Part shown: piece after piece, positions 11,007 through 22,154 of the stretch
Numbering within the stretch: position 1 is the stretch's first letter
How the letters are laid out: every line of letters starts with the position of its first letter
NCBI RefSeq assembly: GCF_040412425.1
Contig: NC_089795.1
Location: 76,192,663 to 76,256,662 of the forward strand
From: Macrobrachium rosenbergii
Lineage: Eukaryota; Arthropoda; Malacostraca; Decapoda; Palaemonidae
DNA: 64,000 bases
Direction of reading: 5' to 3'
Position numbers and translations under genes: made by a program
Notes under the pieces: generated by a model
Told to the model about the DNA's origin: nothing
Database searches by the model: none
The model's input: the letters and a program-made list of their open reading frames with translations, nothing else

Positions 11007-12010
11007 TACGTTCTTATCTGACGACTGTTTCGTATAAATCAGTAATTAGTTAAAAATTTTCCAAATGAAATTGGTACATGAACTATTTTTGGCAGATCGC
11101 AGATCTTAAAGTACAAAAAAAAACGGATTCTTGCTATATGTTATTTCCCTTTGTTCCTTTTCTTTCACTGGGATCTCTAATTAATTTTCCATGAGTTTTA
11201 TTGTTCTTCATTTAAGAGCACCTTTTACAGTTATGAGATCTTCAAGCTCTGCTACAACCCAGGTACGATTTCTTGGTTCTCCTTCTCTGCTTTTACCTTC
11301 CTCCGCTTTGCGCTGAGCCTTTGACAACCCTTCCCGAACACAAACATCGACGAGGCACTTTTTCCCCGGGAGTTCGAGGCTGCTGAAGGCGTTATTGGCG
11401 GCGAGACTGTTGCCTCTCGGTTTATTTTGGTAGGCTCTCAGAACGCGGGCCCTCGAGTGTGCCACGTTTTCCCTGTCCCAAAATGTTGTACTAGCAAAGG
11501 AAGTACAAAAATGCTTTCTGGATTAATGTGGGTATATGTTTCGTCGATGAAAGTAATTAGCATTTTATTAATGTGAAAGAAAAAGACTGTCATGTGGCAT
11601 GAGGTTTCTTTAACGTTTTCGTCTACATGTTATCATAGCATGAAAATTCATTGAAGGTTATAATGGGGTGTCTTTGAAACTATGTGCTCATGCATGATTG
11701 TATTTTGTAGTTTGTTCTCTCTGAACCTCCCTGCGAGAAAGTGCCACAAATTCCCAAAACATATCAACCTTAAAATAAAAGAGCAAGAATTTCATAGCCT
11801 GGTGATAGTTTCTTTAGATTAAAAACGAAAGTATCTGCTTTAGTTTTTAATGTAAATTTTCTATAAGTGTACATTTGTTTTAAATACGGGAAATACAAAG
11901 TTCCGGCAGAATGGAGAAGTAGCATCATACAATTTAGTTTGTCATAGACGAAAAATTCGACGAAAGTCAAACAATTCAACAAAAGCTCTAGGCTTCCTGA
12001 AAACTCTTCC

Positions 12011-12013
<3 letters not shown>
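11005..12013. other. Unique DNA with a GC-richer block
   Basis: Mostly AT-rich. Around 11215-11470 composition becomes balanced and CpG-containing, with an 85-residue minus-strand frame (11208-11465) that I cannot match to any family. It could be conserved noncoding DNA or an exon; the sequence does not decide. Confidence 0.35.
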
Positions 12014-12072
<59 letters not shown>

Positions 12073-12112
12073 AGTAAGGGGTGGTGGCGGTGGTGGTGGC
12101 GGTGTGGAAGTG
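12014..12112. repeat. (GA)n followed by a GGT/GGC-rich tract
   Basis: About 28 GA units to 12070, then GGTGGTGGCGGTGGTGGTGG at 12078-12097. Read on the minus strand these give Ser-Leu and Pro or Thr runs, not protein. Confidence 0.93.
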
Positions 12113-12637
12113 ATGACCAAACGTCCAAAGGATGGCCAAAAGAAGATGACCGCTCGTTAGACAGACATTGTGGAGCGCCTCTCGCTCATTACCACGTGAC
12201 CTGCATTACCCAATCACATCCGAGGTGGGGAAGGACTCGAAAAGGACCGACATCACCTCTCACTTTTGCCCAGAAAGAGAAGACGATGTCATTTCTGAAA
12301 TTGGCTTTTTAAAGGCAAGTCAAAGGTATCTCATAGGAGCTATTTTTCCGCTAGCCAGCCAGCCTGCGCGCCGTTCGGTATTGCACGTTTGATCCACCGC
12401 AAAAGAAGGAGACAGGCTTCAGGATTTCCTTTCGGGGAAATCGTGGAATCCCTCTGAATTGTGTGGGAGGTGAAGAAGAAGAGGCTGGCGGTCAGCATCC
12501 TGATTCCGCTGTACTTACAGAAAGATGTTCTGAATTGGGAAGCAACGTGCTCGCCTCAAGATTACTGGGGGTTGGGGTGGGCGGGGGAGGGGAGTTACGG
12601 AAGGTTGACGATTTTGGTGAGAAGAGGAAAAGAGCGA

Positions 12638-12640
<3 letters not shown>
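12113..12640. other. Unique, moderately GC-rich DNA
   Basis: Balanced composition with several CpGs, including an ACCACGTGACCT (E-box CACGTG) at about 12191. No gene model can be supported; the overlapping frames of 115-120 residues near 12461-12823 owe much of their length to the internal CT tract. Confidence 0.3.

Positions 12641-12676
<36 letters not shown>
12641..12676. repeat. (CT)n microsatellite
   Basis: About 18 CT units. Confidence 0.95.
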
Positions 12677-12679
<3 letters not shown>

Positions 12680-12907
12680 TCTGGGCTTCCTCACAGGGTG
12701 GCAGCACTCTGCTCACAACCGAGGAACCCCGTGTTCCATCCACGGGCAGGGAAGGAACGGTATGGAGACGTTTATTTAAAAATTCGGAATTTCTGGTTTC
12801 TGGTTGTTAGTCGACTGGTGTAGATAGGGTGGAGAGAGGAAGAGAGACAACAAGAACGTAATGATTAAGGAGAGAACCTCGACTAGGGCATACAGTCACC
12901 CATAAGA

Positions 12908-12908
12908 T

Positions 12909-12948
<40 letters not shown>

Positions 12949-12980
12949 TGTGTGGGTGTGTGCATCTGTGTGTGTGTCTC
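12908..12980. repeat. (CT)n(TG)n compound microsatellite
   Basis: (CT)11-12 passes into (TG)11-12 at about 12931, followed by imperfect TG words. Confidence 0.93.
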
Positions 12981-13458
12981 CTTCTCACTGTCTATAAATG
13001 CTTTTTTTAGGCATAAGGCTAGATGGTTATTGACTGTGAAGTAATAAACAGTTTTATATCTTCCATTTAGGAAGCATATACTATTCATATCCAAAAAAAC
13101 AGTACTCGGAAATTTTAGGTGTTGAGCAGATTCACCAATAAAGAAAAAAAAAGAAATAAAGAGGTTTCACCATAGTCATACCGACGAACACCACTTACCC
13201 TCAGAGCCTATTTTCTCTAGACATGATATTTCTACTTTCTAGTTATTATTATCGTTTCACGGTCGAAACCCTAACATTTAGAAATAATTGATTCGATAAA
13301 TTTTGATCCCATCGGACATATGGTTTTAGCAATGGATAGAAAATTTTGATTAGTTTGCAAGATGCATCACGAGTTAATCCAAACTTTTTTTCAGCTGTCA
13401 TTTTGAAAAGTGTTGGTTGAGAAATAAATGGGTTTACGTCCGAACAAACTCTGTCTAG
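12981..13458. other. Unique AT-rich spacer
   Basis: Nothing recognisable. Confidence 0.5.
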
Positions 13459-13570
13459 GTGTGTACCCTACAGTAAATCGAGAATATGTACCTTACAGTA
13501 AATGTAGAATATGTACCTTACAGTAAATCGAGAATACCGGTATATATCTTACAGGAAATCGGGAATATTA
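13459..13570. repeat. 25-bp tandem repeat, about 4 copies
   Basis: Units read TACAGTAAATCGAGAATATG followed by TACCT, with substitutions in the last copies (TACAGGAAATCGGGAATAT). A small local minisatellite. Confidence 0.85.
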
Positions 13571-13770
13571 TTCTTTATCAACCACGTTAGTTATAATTTT
13601 AAATACATAAAATAGAATCATAAAAACATAAAAGTGGGATTTAACAATAAAAAAAAAATATCAGTAAAGACAGTAATGAACTTTCGGTACTCAGGAATAT
13701 ATATATAGAGTTTGAGAACAACTATATAGACCGATGAAAAATCCTTCTCAGCCAATATATATATAAAAAA

Positions 13771-14176
13771 ACAAGTAAAAGATGCGCCGAAGTGTTCGGC
13801 GCAATCGAGTTGTCTGTACAACGTATAATCAAGGGCACCGAAAATAGATCTATCTTTCGGTGGTCTCGGCATATCGCTGTACGAGCCGCTGCCCATGAAA
13901 CTTTATCCACGGCCCATGGTGGCCTATCCTATATCGTTGCAAGAGGCACGATTAAGCTCACTTTAACCTTAAATAAAATAAAATCTACTGAGGCGAGAGG
14001 GCTGCAATTTGGTACGTTTGATGATTGGAGGGTGGATGATCAACACTAATCTTGCAGCCTCTAGCCTCAGTAGTTTTTAAGATCTGAGGGCGGACAGAAA
14101 AAATGCGGACAGAATAAAGTGTGGACGGACAGACAAAGCCTGCACAACAGTTTTCTTTTTACAGAAAAGTAAAAAT
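13771..14176 (+). repeat. Full-length copy 2 of the hairpin-rich dispersed repeat
   Basis: About 405 bp, from AACAAGTAAAAGATGCGCCG to ACAGAAAAGTAAAAA. In order it contains: a hairpin GCGCCGAAG/TTCGGCGC; the motif TCGAGTTGTCTGTACA; a palindrome with arms CACCGAAAATAGATC/TATCTTTCGGTG; a GC-rich segment (GAGCCGCTGCCCATGAAAC); ACTTTAACCTTAAATAAAAT; a long imperfect stem CTGAGGCGAGAGGGCTGCAA / GCAGCCTCTAGCCTCAG around a loop with TTGATGATTGGAGGGTGGAT; a GGACGGACAGACAAAGCC segment; and a terminal hairpin of GTTTTC/GAAAA type. There is no open frame or A-rich tail. It could be a foldback/MITE-like element or a repeat derived from a structured RNA. Confidence 0.92.
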
Positions 14177-14696
14177 AACTTCATTTCAAAGACGTAGCTT
14201 AACTTAAAAGTCACTTCCAGAGCACAGATTATCCGCTCTCACGGTGTCACTTTGATTACACCCTACAAATTCTCCCGAATAGCGTCCAGAGACATAAATC
14301 CCTTGGGGAAGAAGGGGTCGAGAAGCACGTTATTTTTTCCTTTAAGGGATTAGAGATCGCAGGACTCTCCTCTCACTCTTCGGATGAGGTCATCCCTAAT
14401 CCACAGAGCTATACATCATAATGAAGTCCCATCCTGGAGGATAGTGAAGGTGTATTCTGCTTTAAGGTGTGTGTACTCTGTCTTTATTGTTTGGCTTAAG
14501 AAAACAACTAACCTTGTTCTAATTGGTACTTAGGTGTAAGGCATGCAAGTAAATCCTTGCCTTTTGTTTTCAGTTGTGGAAGAGTCTTTGACTGAAAGAG
14601 CTTGTGCAAGTTTGATGCTCATTTTGTTTTTAGTAGACAAATTTTTATCACAAAACTTATTTAATGAAGAACATAAATGTTTATTAAAACATATTA
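14177..14696. other. Unique spacer with possible Otx-type motifs
   Basis: Repeat-free and of balanced composition around 14210-14430. TAATCC-type cores occur in both orientations (GGGATTAG near 14347, CCTAATCC near 14395), which homeodomain factors of the Otx/Bicoid class can bind. This is weak evidence; no gene was seen. Confidence 0.25.
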
Positions 14697-14755
14697 AACA
14701 CACACACACATATATACTGTATATATGTATGTGTGTATGTATGTATGTATGTATG

Positions 14756-14830
<75 letters not shown>
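14697..14830. repeat. (CA)n/(TATG)n/(TA)n microsatellite cluster
   Basis: (CA)6, a short TATATACTGTATATA palindrome, (TATG)6 and then (TA)35 in sequence. Confidence 0.95.
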
Positions 14831-15082
14831 TGTTTATACATATTTTTTTTTTTACACGAGCGTTTTTTTGTTAGCTCCAAAATGTGAATTCACCATTACA
14901 CCACTACCTTCACAGCACTGGTTACTAGGACCACAATCGACTAATTACCAAGTACCTAGGTAACTATTTGGGCCAAAAAGAGGCACAACATAACGTGCCT
15001 ATGGTGTTCCGGATTGCCAAGGAATCCATTCAGGATCTTTGGCTGGTGGGTCTGTCGTACTTGTAACTGAACTCCAAGGGCT

Positions 15083-15143
15083 CACACACACACACATATA
15101 TATGTGTATACATGTACATGTACATATATATATGTATGTATGT

Positions 15144-15224
<81 letters not shown>

Positions 15225-15354
15225 TTCTTATATCTTTAATGTGCCAGTACCGAAACTCCCATTTGTATGGGGTAATATGTATTATATATAAAGCTATATA
15301 TATATATATATTAATGTGTGTGTGTGTATGTGTGTAATTAAAATGTTTAAAATT

Positions 15355-15434
<80 letters not shown>
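15083..15434. repeat. TA-rich microsatellite cluster
   Basis: (CA)7 at 15083, imperfect TATG/TACATG words, (TA)37 to 15221, a 70-bp unique island, (TA)n at 15295-15310, TG-rich DNA, then two long TA runs at 15358-15434 split by TAAATA. Confidence 0.95.
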
Positions 15435-15436
<2 letters not shown>

Positions 15437-16175
15437 AAGTGAAAGTCCAGTGCAAAACTAGACTTCAAATGCAAGGTAGATCTTAGTGAAATCTCCTTTA
15501 ACCTGACAGTAAAAGCTGATATCAGATCCAGTGTTCTTCATTTGTAATACAAATGTGATTCTTAATTAAAAGGTTGAAAAGATTCTGGATCACACTGGAA
15601 GATAAACATCACTTTCTCTGAGAATGAATTTTGATTATATTTTTAGATCATGATATTATATTAATCACTGCGTATATTTTTGCAATGATGAGGGGACACG
15701 TTATTATGGTTGTATAATTTTTTGACTTTGGTAACTTTCAAATTTCTTAACTGGGGAAAATTTCAAAGGACAAAAGCTACAAAAATTTACTAGTGCAGTT
15801 AAGTACCTATGATGTACAAAATTTTATTTCAAGTCGAATTTTAATCTCTATTAAAGTCTGTTCCTCGGTTTTAGCATCAAGGCTATTTTTTTATCTACTG
15901 TTGTTGTTTTATCGGAATTAGGAACTTCAGAAGTTCAAGCGAAGATGCAGTACCCTAATACAGTTTAGTTTTTATTTTAATATTTTAATTTCATCTTTAT
16001 TTATCTATTAATTTGTTAATTTATCTGTTTTTCTAACAACTGATCTCCTCTTTCCGTATTTCCCATGACCTTCAGTTACTTCTTTCGAATGAACACCATA
16101 ATATTCTTTGGAAGCTTGAATTTCAAGTCAGTGGCCCCATTTGTGGGCTTGTTCCATGTGAATAGAGTTCATCTT

Positions 16176-16179
<4 letters not shown>
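15435..16179. other. Unique AT-rich spacer
   Basis: Nothing recognisable. Confidence 0.5.

Positions 16180-16238
<59 letters not shown>
16180..16238. repeat. (AAT)n microsatellite
   Basis: About 19 AAT units. Confidence 0.97.
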
Positions 16239-16239
<1 letters not shown>

Positions 16240-16691
16240 GTTAACAGAACCAAATGCGATCAAGAAAAAGACCACGTAGAGTCTATAACTTTTTTGACCT
16301 ACAGTACTCGTTGTCACGAATGTGTGAAGACAGCTTAAGGGTCGACCCTAAAGTCTATTTGTAATATCATAAATCTCAAGAAGAGGATAAAGGCTCTTTT
16401 CTTCTTCCATGAGCAACAAATCATTTTCCCGACTGACAGGTCCTATCTAAACTAAAGATACAAGAGATTACCCGTTTAGGAGATTATTACTTTTATGTGA
16501 AGTTTATTACTTTTATGTGAAGTTCGTTATAGCTAAGATTCCATTTTTTTGTATATACATTTTTTTTTTAAATTCTGAAAGGGGTGCTCATGTGGAGCTG
16601 ATTGTGCTCCCTATAACAACAAAAGCACTTTCATCCTGTCTTTCCAGTTCTGTGTTCTTAATAGCATAGATAATAACTGTTAAATTTTACT
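16239..16691. other. Unique AT-rich spacer
   Basis: Contains one short tandem duplication (AGTTTATTACTTTTATGTGA at 16480-16520) and nothing else recognisable. Confidence 0.5.
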
Positions 16692-16692
16692 A

Positions 16693-16741
<49 letters not shown>
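16692..16741. repeat. (ACT)n microsatellite
   Basis: About 16 ACT/CTA units with one interruption near its start. Confidence 0.95.
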
Positions 16742-17482
16742 GGCTTCATCGAGTATTACAGATGATGGTGCGTGCACAACCTAAGTGTTCCACACTCCTC
16801 TCCTTCTCTTATGTCTCCTACATCTCACCAACACTACTGTAAGTCCATCTATAACTCTCCAGAGGCTTCAGTCGAAGCCACTTTCTTCTCAAATCGTTTA
16901 TCTTTAACACTGGTATAGATCAGACTTCTATATTTTGCGGCACGTTTTATAACACTCGTATAAACTGCGTGACGGGTTCTGCTAAGCTCTGACAAGCACT
17001 GGTAAGCTTTCAATGAACATATTTTCTAGAAACCAATTTATCCTGGCACATACCAAGCAGCCAGTGAAGTTTCCAATGCAGAATTTTTACCGGCACATTT
17101 TATAAAATATCTGTGAATATAATTGTTACTGTGCTATCCTACTTCTGACAAACGTATCACCATGCGTATTTCTTAGGCTTTGTTTAATGAAATGTCTGAA
17201 GAATGATTCTGATGCTACAATATTAAATAATATCTTTACTTTCCTGCTTCAGAGCGTACCTCTTTCAACGGAGTGTGAATAATGACTACTTAACATTGTT
17301 ATCTACTAAATACTGTGCAAAATGAAAAGTAAATCAATTATTGTATCCATTTTATATTTATTAGTTTTTATGTGGTTGTGTCTAGATATGCATAAGAATA
17401 TAGACGGGTAGAGAGAGAAATTGATGGATTCTGTATTACTTGGCATCACAACTACTAGGGTCACTGATGCTGAAAAAGGGTG

Positions 17483-17518
<36 letters not shown>

Positions 17519-18302
17519 TCTGTTGCTAGACTCAGTCTTAGGCCTAATCGCTTCGCAAGGATAAAAGTACTGTAAATTATTGCCTAAGGCTAAAAGTAAT
17601 CTTGCGAGATAATAATTCAGAGGGTGGACTTAAGCACTCACTCTCTTAGTGTTTAATTTATATGCATTAATGCCTGAGCCGTGCTTTCCCGTCACCTTCC
17701 ACAATGTAGAAATAAATAAATGAGTATCTCATGTAAGCATAAATTCAATTTAGGTTTAACGAAAAATTGCAAGTGTATGAGCAACAAAACTCAGGTTTGT
17801 TGATGCCTGAGGGACTTGATGGTAAACCTGTATGTCTGAACAATACTAAATAACGGGAATCAGACTTCAAATTTTATTTGAAACATTTTACTGTCAGTGA
17901 ATCAGGTTTGTTTTTGAGCTAGTCGAATAATTTGTACTATCAGGGAGTTAAAATTTTACGTGCTCTGCTTTCGTTTATCGAAGTATTCAGTGCGCACATT
18001 ATTTATAAAAATGATGCAAGGAGTTCTTAATTTAATAAGACTTATGATACGTTATTAAATAGGCACCTCACTTTATTTCATTTACCAATGTTACAGCGTA
18101 AGTTCCATTACATTAAACATAGATCTCGCAAAAGATTGTCCAGTATAATGTTGCTCCATAAATACTCAGATTAAGAATCCGAGCTTGACTTTAGAGAAAA
18201 AACAGTGAGAAAGACTTATGCTGAACTTTATGCACATAAGGACAAGCCACAAATGTGTAATTAAGCTGTGCTTAATTCACGCAGGAAGTCATGAAGACAG
18301 CT
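16742..18302. other. Unique DNA with one (GA)n tract
   Basis: AT-rich DNA with no recognisable gene; (GA)13-14 at about 17487-17515 is the only simple repeat. Confidence 0.5.
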
Positions 18303-18695
18303 AACAAGTAAAAACTGTGCCGAAGTTTCTTCTGCGCAATCGAGTTTTATACACAACCGCTCCAGCGTATAATCAAGGCCACCAAATATAGATCCATCTT
18401 TCGGTGATCTCGCTATCATGGGCCGCGGCCCATGAAACTTTAACCAAGGCCCGGTTGTGGCTTATCCTATATCGTTGCCAAATGCACGATTATGGCCAAA
18501 TTTAACCTTAAATAAAATTTTAAAAAACTATAAAGGCTGGAATTTGGTATGTTTGATGATTGGAGGGTGGATGATCAACATACCAGTTTGCAGCCCTCTA
18601 GCCTTAGTACTTTTTAAAATCTGAGGGCGGACAGAAAAAAGTGCGGACGGACAGACAAAGCCGGCACAGTAGTTTTCCTTTCAGAAAACTAAAAA
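18303..18695 (+). repeat. Full-length copy 3 of the hairpin-rich dispersed repeat
   Basis: About 393 bp, same order of blocks as 13771-14176. The first hairpin is damaged (TGTGCCGAAGTTTCTTCTGC), and the left arm of the long stem is shortened to a degenerate AAACTATAAAGGCTGGAATT, while its right arm (TTGCAGCCCTCTAGCCTTAG) is intact. The 3' part with GCGGACGGACAGACAAAGCC and the final AGTTTTCC/AGAAAACT hairpin is well preserved. Appears older or more damaged than copy 5. Confidence 0.9.
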
Positions 18696-19839
18696 GTCCC
18701 TAACTCGTGAAGAAAACCTTCAAGACACATTAAACCATACTCCACGCCGTCAAAGAAAAAGTAGATTGTGTAAACGCGCGAACGCGACGTTAAATGCAAA
18801 CGAGGCCGTGCTTGACTCGCAAGACGCCAAAGCAGAGGAAAGACGAATTAAGCTGTATGTGACTGGCAGAGAACAAAGCACTGTGGAGCCTTTGTCTCAT
18901 TCGATCGACAAACAGATGTGATAGATATCAGTGCCGAGGGGCACGTACAGTATACTATCGGCCAAATAAACAAACAAACACGTGAAAGCAATGGCCACGT
19001 CTTACCTCAGACAATAGTGGGTATTATCAAACTGTCTCGACCAAACAGCGTTTGATCCCGTGCCTCTAAAATTACGGTTTGATTATTATTTGTGGATGCG
19101 ATTTCCGTTTGAACCCTTCTCTTAGCCTCGCGAGGGGCGGAGAGTTATTCTTATTGCTTGGGGCTAACTTTGGATTGTAAATAAACTGGTAATATGCTTT
19201 ACTAAAACCGCTCTCTGTCGATAAACCGGTCTTATTACTTATTATAAATATGTTATGACACAAAGCTATGTATCCAAGAAGGTTTTTCCTCTCAAATTAG
19301 ATTCTGGGAATTATATTCAAATGAAGAAGTAGAGTAAGCAAAACTTTCTTTTAGATGATTCAAGAAAAATAAACGGCTAGGAGCGAAGTTATAGGTAAGA
19401 AATCCTCAAAAGTAAAGAACATTGAAATACTCATTTCAGACAGATCTTCTGCCTCAGTTTCCTCCTGAAAATTGCTCTTTTCACTAAATATTGTATAGTT
19501 GACATTAGTTGTTATTCAAATATCCGACTAAGTTAAGATACTTATAAAGAAATATTATTCTATTTTTTATTACTTTATTTTCTGATCATTTTATTTAACT
19601 CGAGAAGTAAGGATGGCGTGACAGGCAGCGTAAGACTATAAAAAAATTAATCACCCGTGTCGATGACAATTTAGATAAAAACGTTCTTAAGCGCTACTTA
19701 CATTAATATAAATGAGTGGTAAATGTTTCAGAACGACGGTCTACACAAATTCCCTTTGGGGATAAATTAATAAGTTCAGTAAATAATTACTAAACAAGTA
19801 CAACAACTATAAAAATCTGTCTATCATCTATTCATCACC
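18696..19839. other. Unique DNA
   Basis: 18700-19060 is locally richer in CpG (GTAAACGCGCGAACGCGACG near 18769) and repeat-free; the rest is AT-rich. No gene or RNA recognised. Confidence 0.4.
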
Positions 19840-20230
19840 GTGCCCAACGCCAACGACGCACCCAGAGCAGAAATAAATGTTGTTTACGGGCGATACACGA
19901 CAAAAATACTTAATGGTGGTACAAGACAGCAGCAAATCATGGCAGGGCCACTTTAAAATAGGAATGACATGGAGGCGGTGCAAGTGGGATAATTGGCACC
20001 ATTCAGGGTGCCAAATAAACAGAGTGCCGTTTCAAAGAAAATCACTGAAGAGGCACCTACGACTACCTGCCTTTGAATTCCTGGCAATGTTTACAGTCGG
20101 CCGTAACCCGAGCTGCAGGTTAAACACTTAGCATCTCATTTGACTCGGGAGATGAGATCTCCCGTGTTATTACTAAATACTCTCGCATCCGGTCATTCGC
20201 CCTCCTAATAACACGTATTTCTCATCCGTC
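19840..20230. promoter_or_regulatory. Candidate cis-regulatory block with three forkhead-type motifs and a perfect dyad
   Basis: Repeat-free DNA of balanced composition. It holds TGTTTAC at 19881-19887, AAATAAACA at 20013-20021 and TGTTTAC at 20088-20094, all forkhead-core variants. An exact 8-bp inverted repeat TTGGCACC/GGTGCCAA with a 6-base spacer (19993-20014) abuts the middle one. An 84-residue frame crosses the region (19877-20131) without resemblance to a known family. Function is inferred from motif clustering only. Confidence 0.3.
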
Positions 20231-20616
20231 TTCGCTCAGGGGTCGTTGCTTTAAGACTAGACATGACGGGTTTGAAAAGAGCGATGGAAAAATTATCTTG
20301 TTATCATGTTATCCTCCAAAGTTCCTGATTTTTACAACCTTTTGATGACAAAAATTGACAAGATTTCCGTACTTAACAGACACATTCAAAGGGATTGTTA
20401 ATGTAAGAAATAGTACTAGTCTTTATAGCCCTTCTTTCCACTAAGGACGTGAACGAAGAGTTCCTGATTTCTCCGTTCAAAAAAATAAAAAAAGGGAAAA
20501 AAAGATTCTCCAAACCCGCATGTGTGCGGCACGCGCAGCCAACGAGCAAAAACGCCCCTGTTTATTTTCACATATATTATTTCTTTCATCTGTTGGATGC
20601 GTGGAGGGTAGACCTG
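20231..20616. other. Unique AT-rich spacer
   Basis: Nothing recognised. Confidence 0.45.
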
Positions 20617-20681
20617 AGAGAGAGAGAGAGAGGGAGGGAGTGGGGAGAGAGAGAGAGAAAAGAAAGAGAGAGAGAGAGAGA
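20617..20681. repeat. Imperfect (GA)n microsatellite
   Basis: GA runs interrupted by GGGAGGGAGTGGGG and AAAAGAAAG. Confidence 0.93.
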
Positions 20682-21059
20682 TCAAAAGCTCAATTTTTAA
20701 GGTAATTAACCCAAATGAGTTGTACAGAATAAACATCAGTGACACATTCAATACCTTCTGTTTGCCGTTTGTGAAGTATTATTGATGTTGGTTAAGAGTT
20801 GCTGAAAAAAGCTTGTGTTCTGTGGAGTTATTGCTGAAGCTCTAGCCTGCAACATCTCATGCATCTGTCTGAGAGCTTAACTGCCAGATTTGTAAACTGT
20901 TGCTGAGTGAATATAGGTCTGTTCGATCTCTAAAGTGAGCACAAGTCAGTTTTATTATTTATAATAATGTTACATTATTTTACGTTTCTTTTTATTACAG
21001 TATTTATTCATTCAGTTTTCCAAAAGCGCCAGAGTTGTTTAGGTTATAAAATGAGTATT
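20682..21059. other. Unique spacer
   Basis: Nothing recognisable. Confidence 0.45.
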
Positions 21060-21079
21060 ATGATTTCGTTTTCATCCAT

Positions 21080-21123
21080 ATACTGTATACATATATATGT
21101 ATGTATGTGTGTTATGTATATTC

Positions 21124-21197
<74 letters not shown>

Positions 21198-21258
21198 CTG
21201 TATATTATATGTGTGTGTATATGTATAGAGAATATATGGAAAATATATTTATATCAGA

Positions 21259-21298
<40 letters not shown>

Positions 21299-21375
21299 TT
21301 ATATATATATATATATATATATAGTATATATATGTATATGTATACTCGTATATATATGTGTGTGTGTGTAGAGAA
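21080..21375. repeat. TA/TATG microsatellite cluster with an internal duplication
   Basis: Long TA runs at 21126-21184, 21261-21295 and 21300-21323 are separated by related islands. The phrase AGAGAATATATGGAAAA...CAGATGCATA at about 21227-21265 recurs as AGAGAATCTACTGAAAA...CAGATGCATG at about 21370-21403. Confidence 0.9.
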
Positions 21376-21424
21376 TCTACTGAAAACTTTTTACCAGATG
21401 CATGTGTAACTGTAATAGCAGTTA

Positions 21425-21840
21425 GCCACATTTGGTTCATCACGCCTGTTCTCTTATATATATATACTTGTTATATAGCTTGGTTATATATGTATAGTAT
21501 ATATATGTGAAAACTTCTTTTTGCATGTGTATATGTACACGTATATATGTAACATGTCTTGTATTATGTGTGTGTAACTTGACGTGCATGTCTTGTACTG
21601 TAGGGCAAACTTCCGAGTTATATTCACTTTACACGTTCCAGCCGACTCTTATTTATCCAATATCAAACCGTATTACTTTTTATCTTGTTTTCTTGGTTAT
21701 ATATATTTAACTTTGTGTTGTGTGGAGTTATATTCACTTTACCTAATTTCCACGTTCATTTTTGAAGTTCCTTCGACCGCCTCCCATTTGGTTCATCACG
21801 CTCGTTCTCTCTTATTTATCCAATATCAAACCGTATTCGG
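21425..21840. repeat. Diverged direct duplication, two interleaved pairs
   Basis: GAGTTATATTCACTTTAC occurs at about 21615 and again at about 21725. TTATTTATCCAATATCAAAC followed by CGTATT occurs at about 21649 and 21813. CATTTGGTTCATCACGC occurs at about 21428 and 21784. The order of the phrases shows a duplicated and partly rearranged segment. Origin unknown. Confidence 0.75.
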
Positions 21841-22114
21841 GAAATGCAAAATGCATAATAGATAAAGTCAGAGTAAGACTTTATCTTGTTTTAGAACCAC
21901 GACTTGGTTACAGAAATAATATGTACAGGGAATAGTTTCAATTATAACATTGGTATTTCTAGCATGGAACATTATTTCTCAAGTAAAACGTGAAATCATT
22001 TGACATCTACTTCTTTTTAGATAACAGAATTGTATAGCCTTTAATTCACAGCTTCCGCTGCAGAAAAATAGACTGTCTCCTCGTGTAGGTCACAAGCCTA
22101 TTGAGAAAGGACGC

Positions 22115-22154
22115 AAAGAGGAAGAGGAAGAGGAAGAGGAGGAGGAAGAGGAAG
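22115..22154. repeat. GAG/GAA-rich purine tract
   Basis: About 40 bases of GAAGAG and GAGGAG words. The flanks on both sides are unique. Confidence 0.9.
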
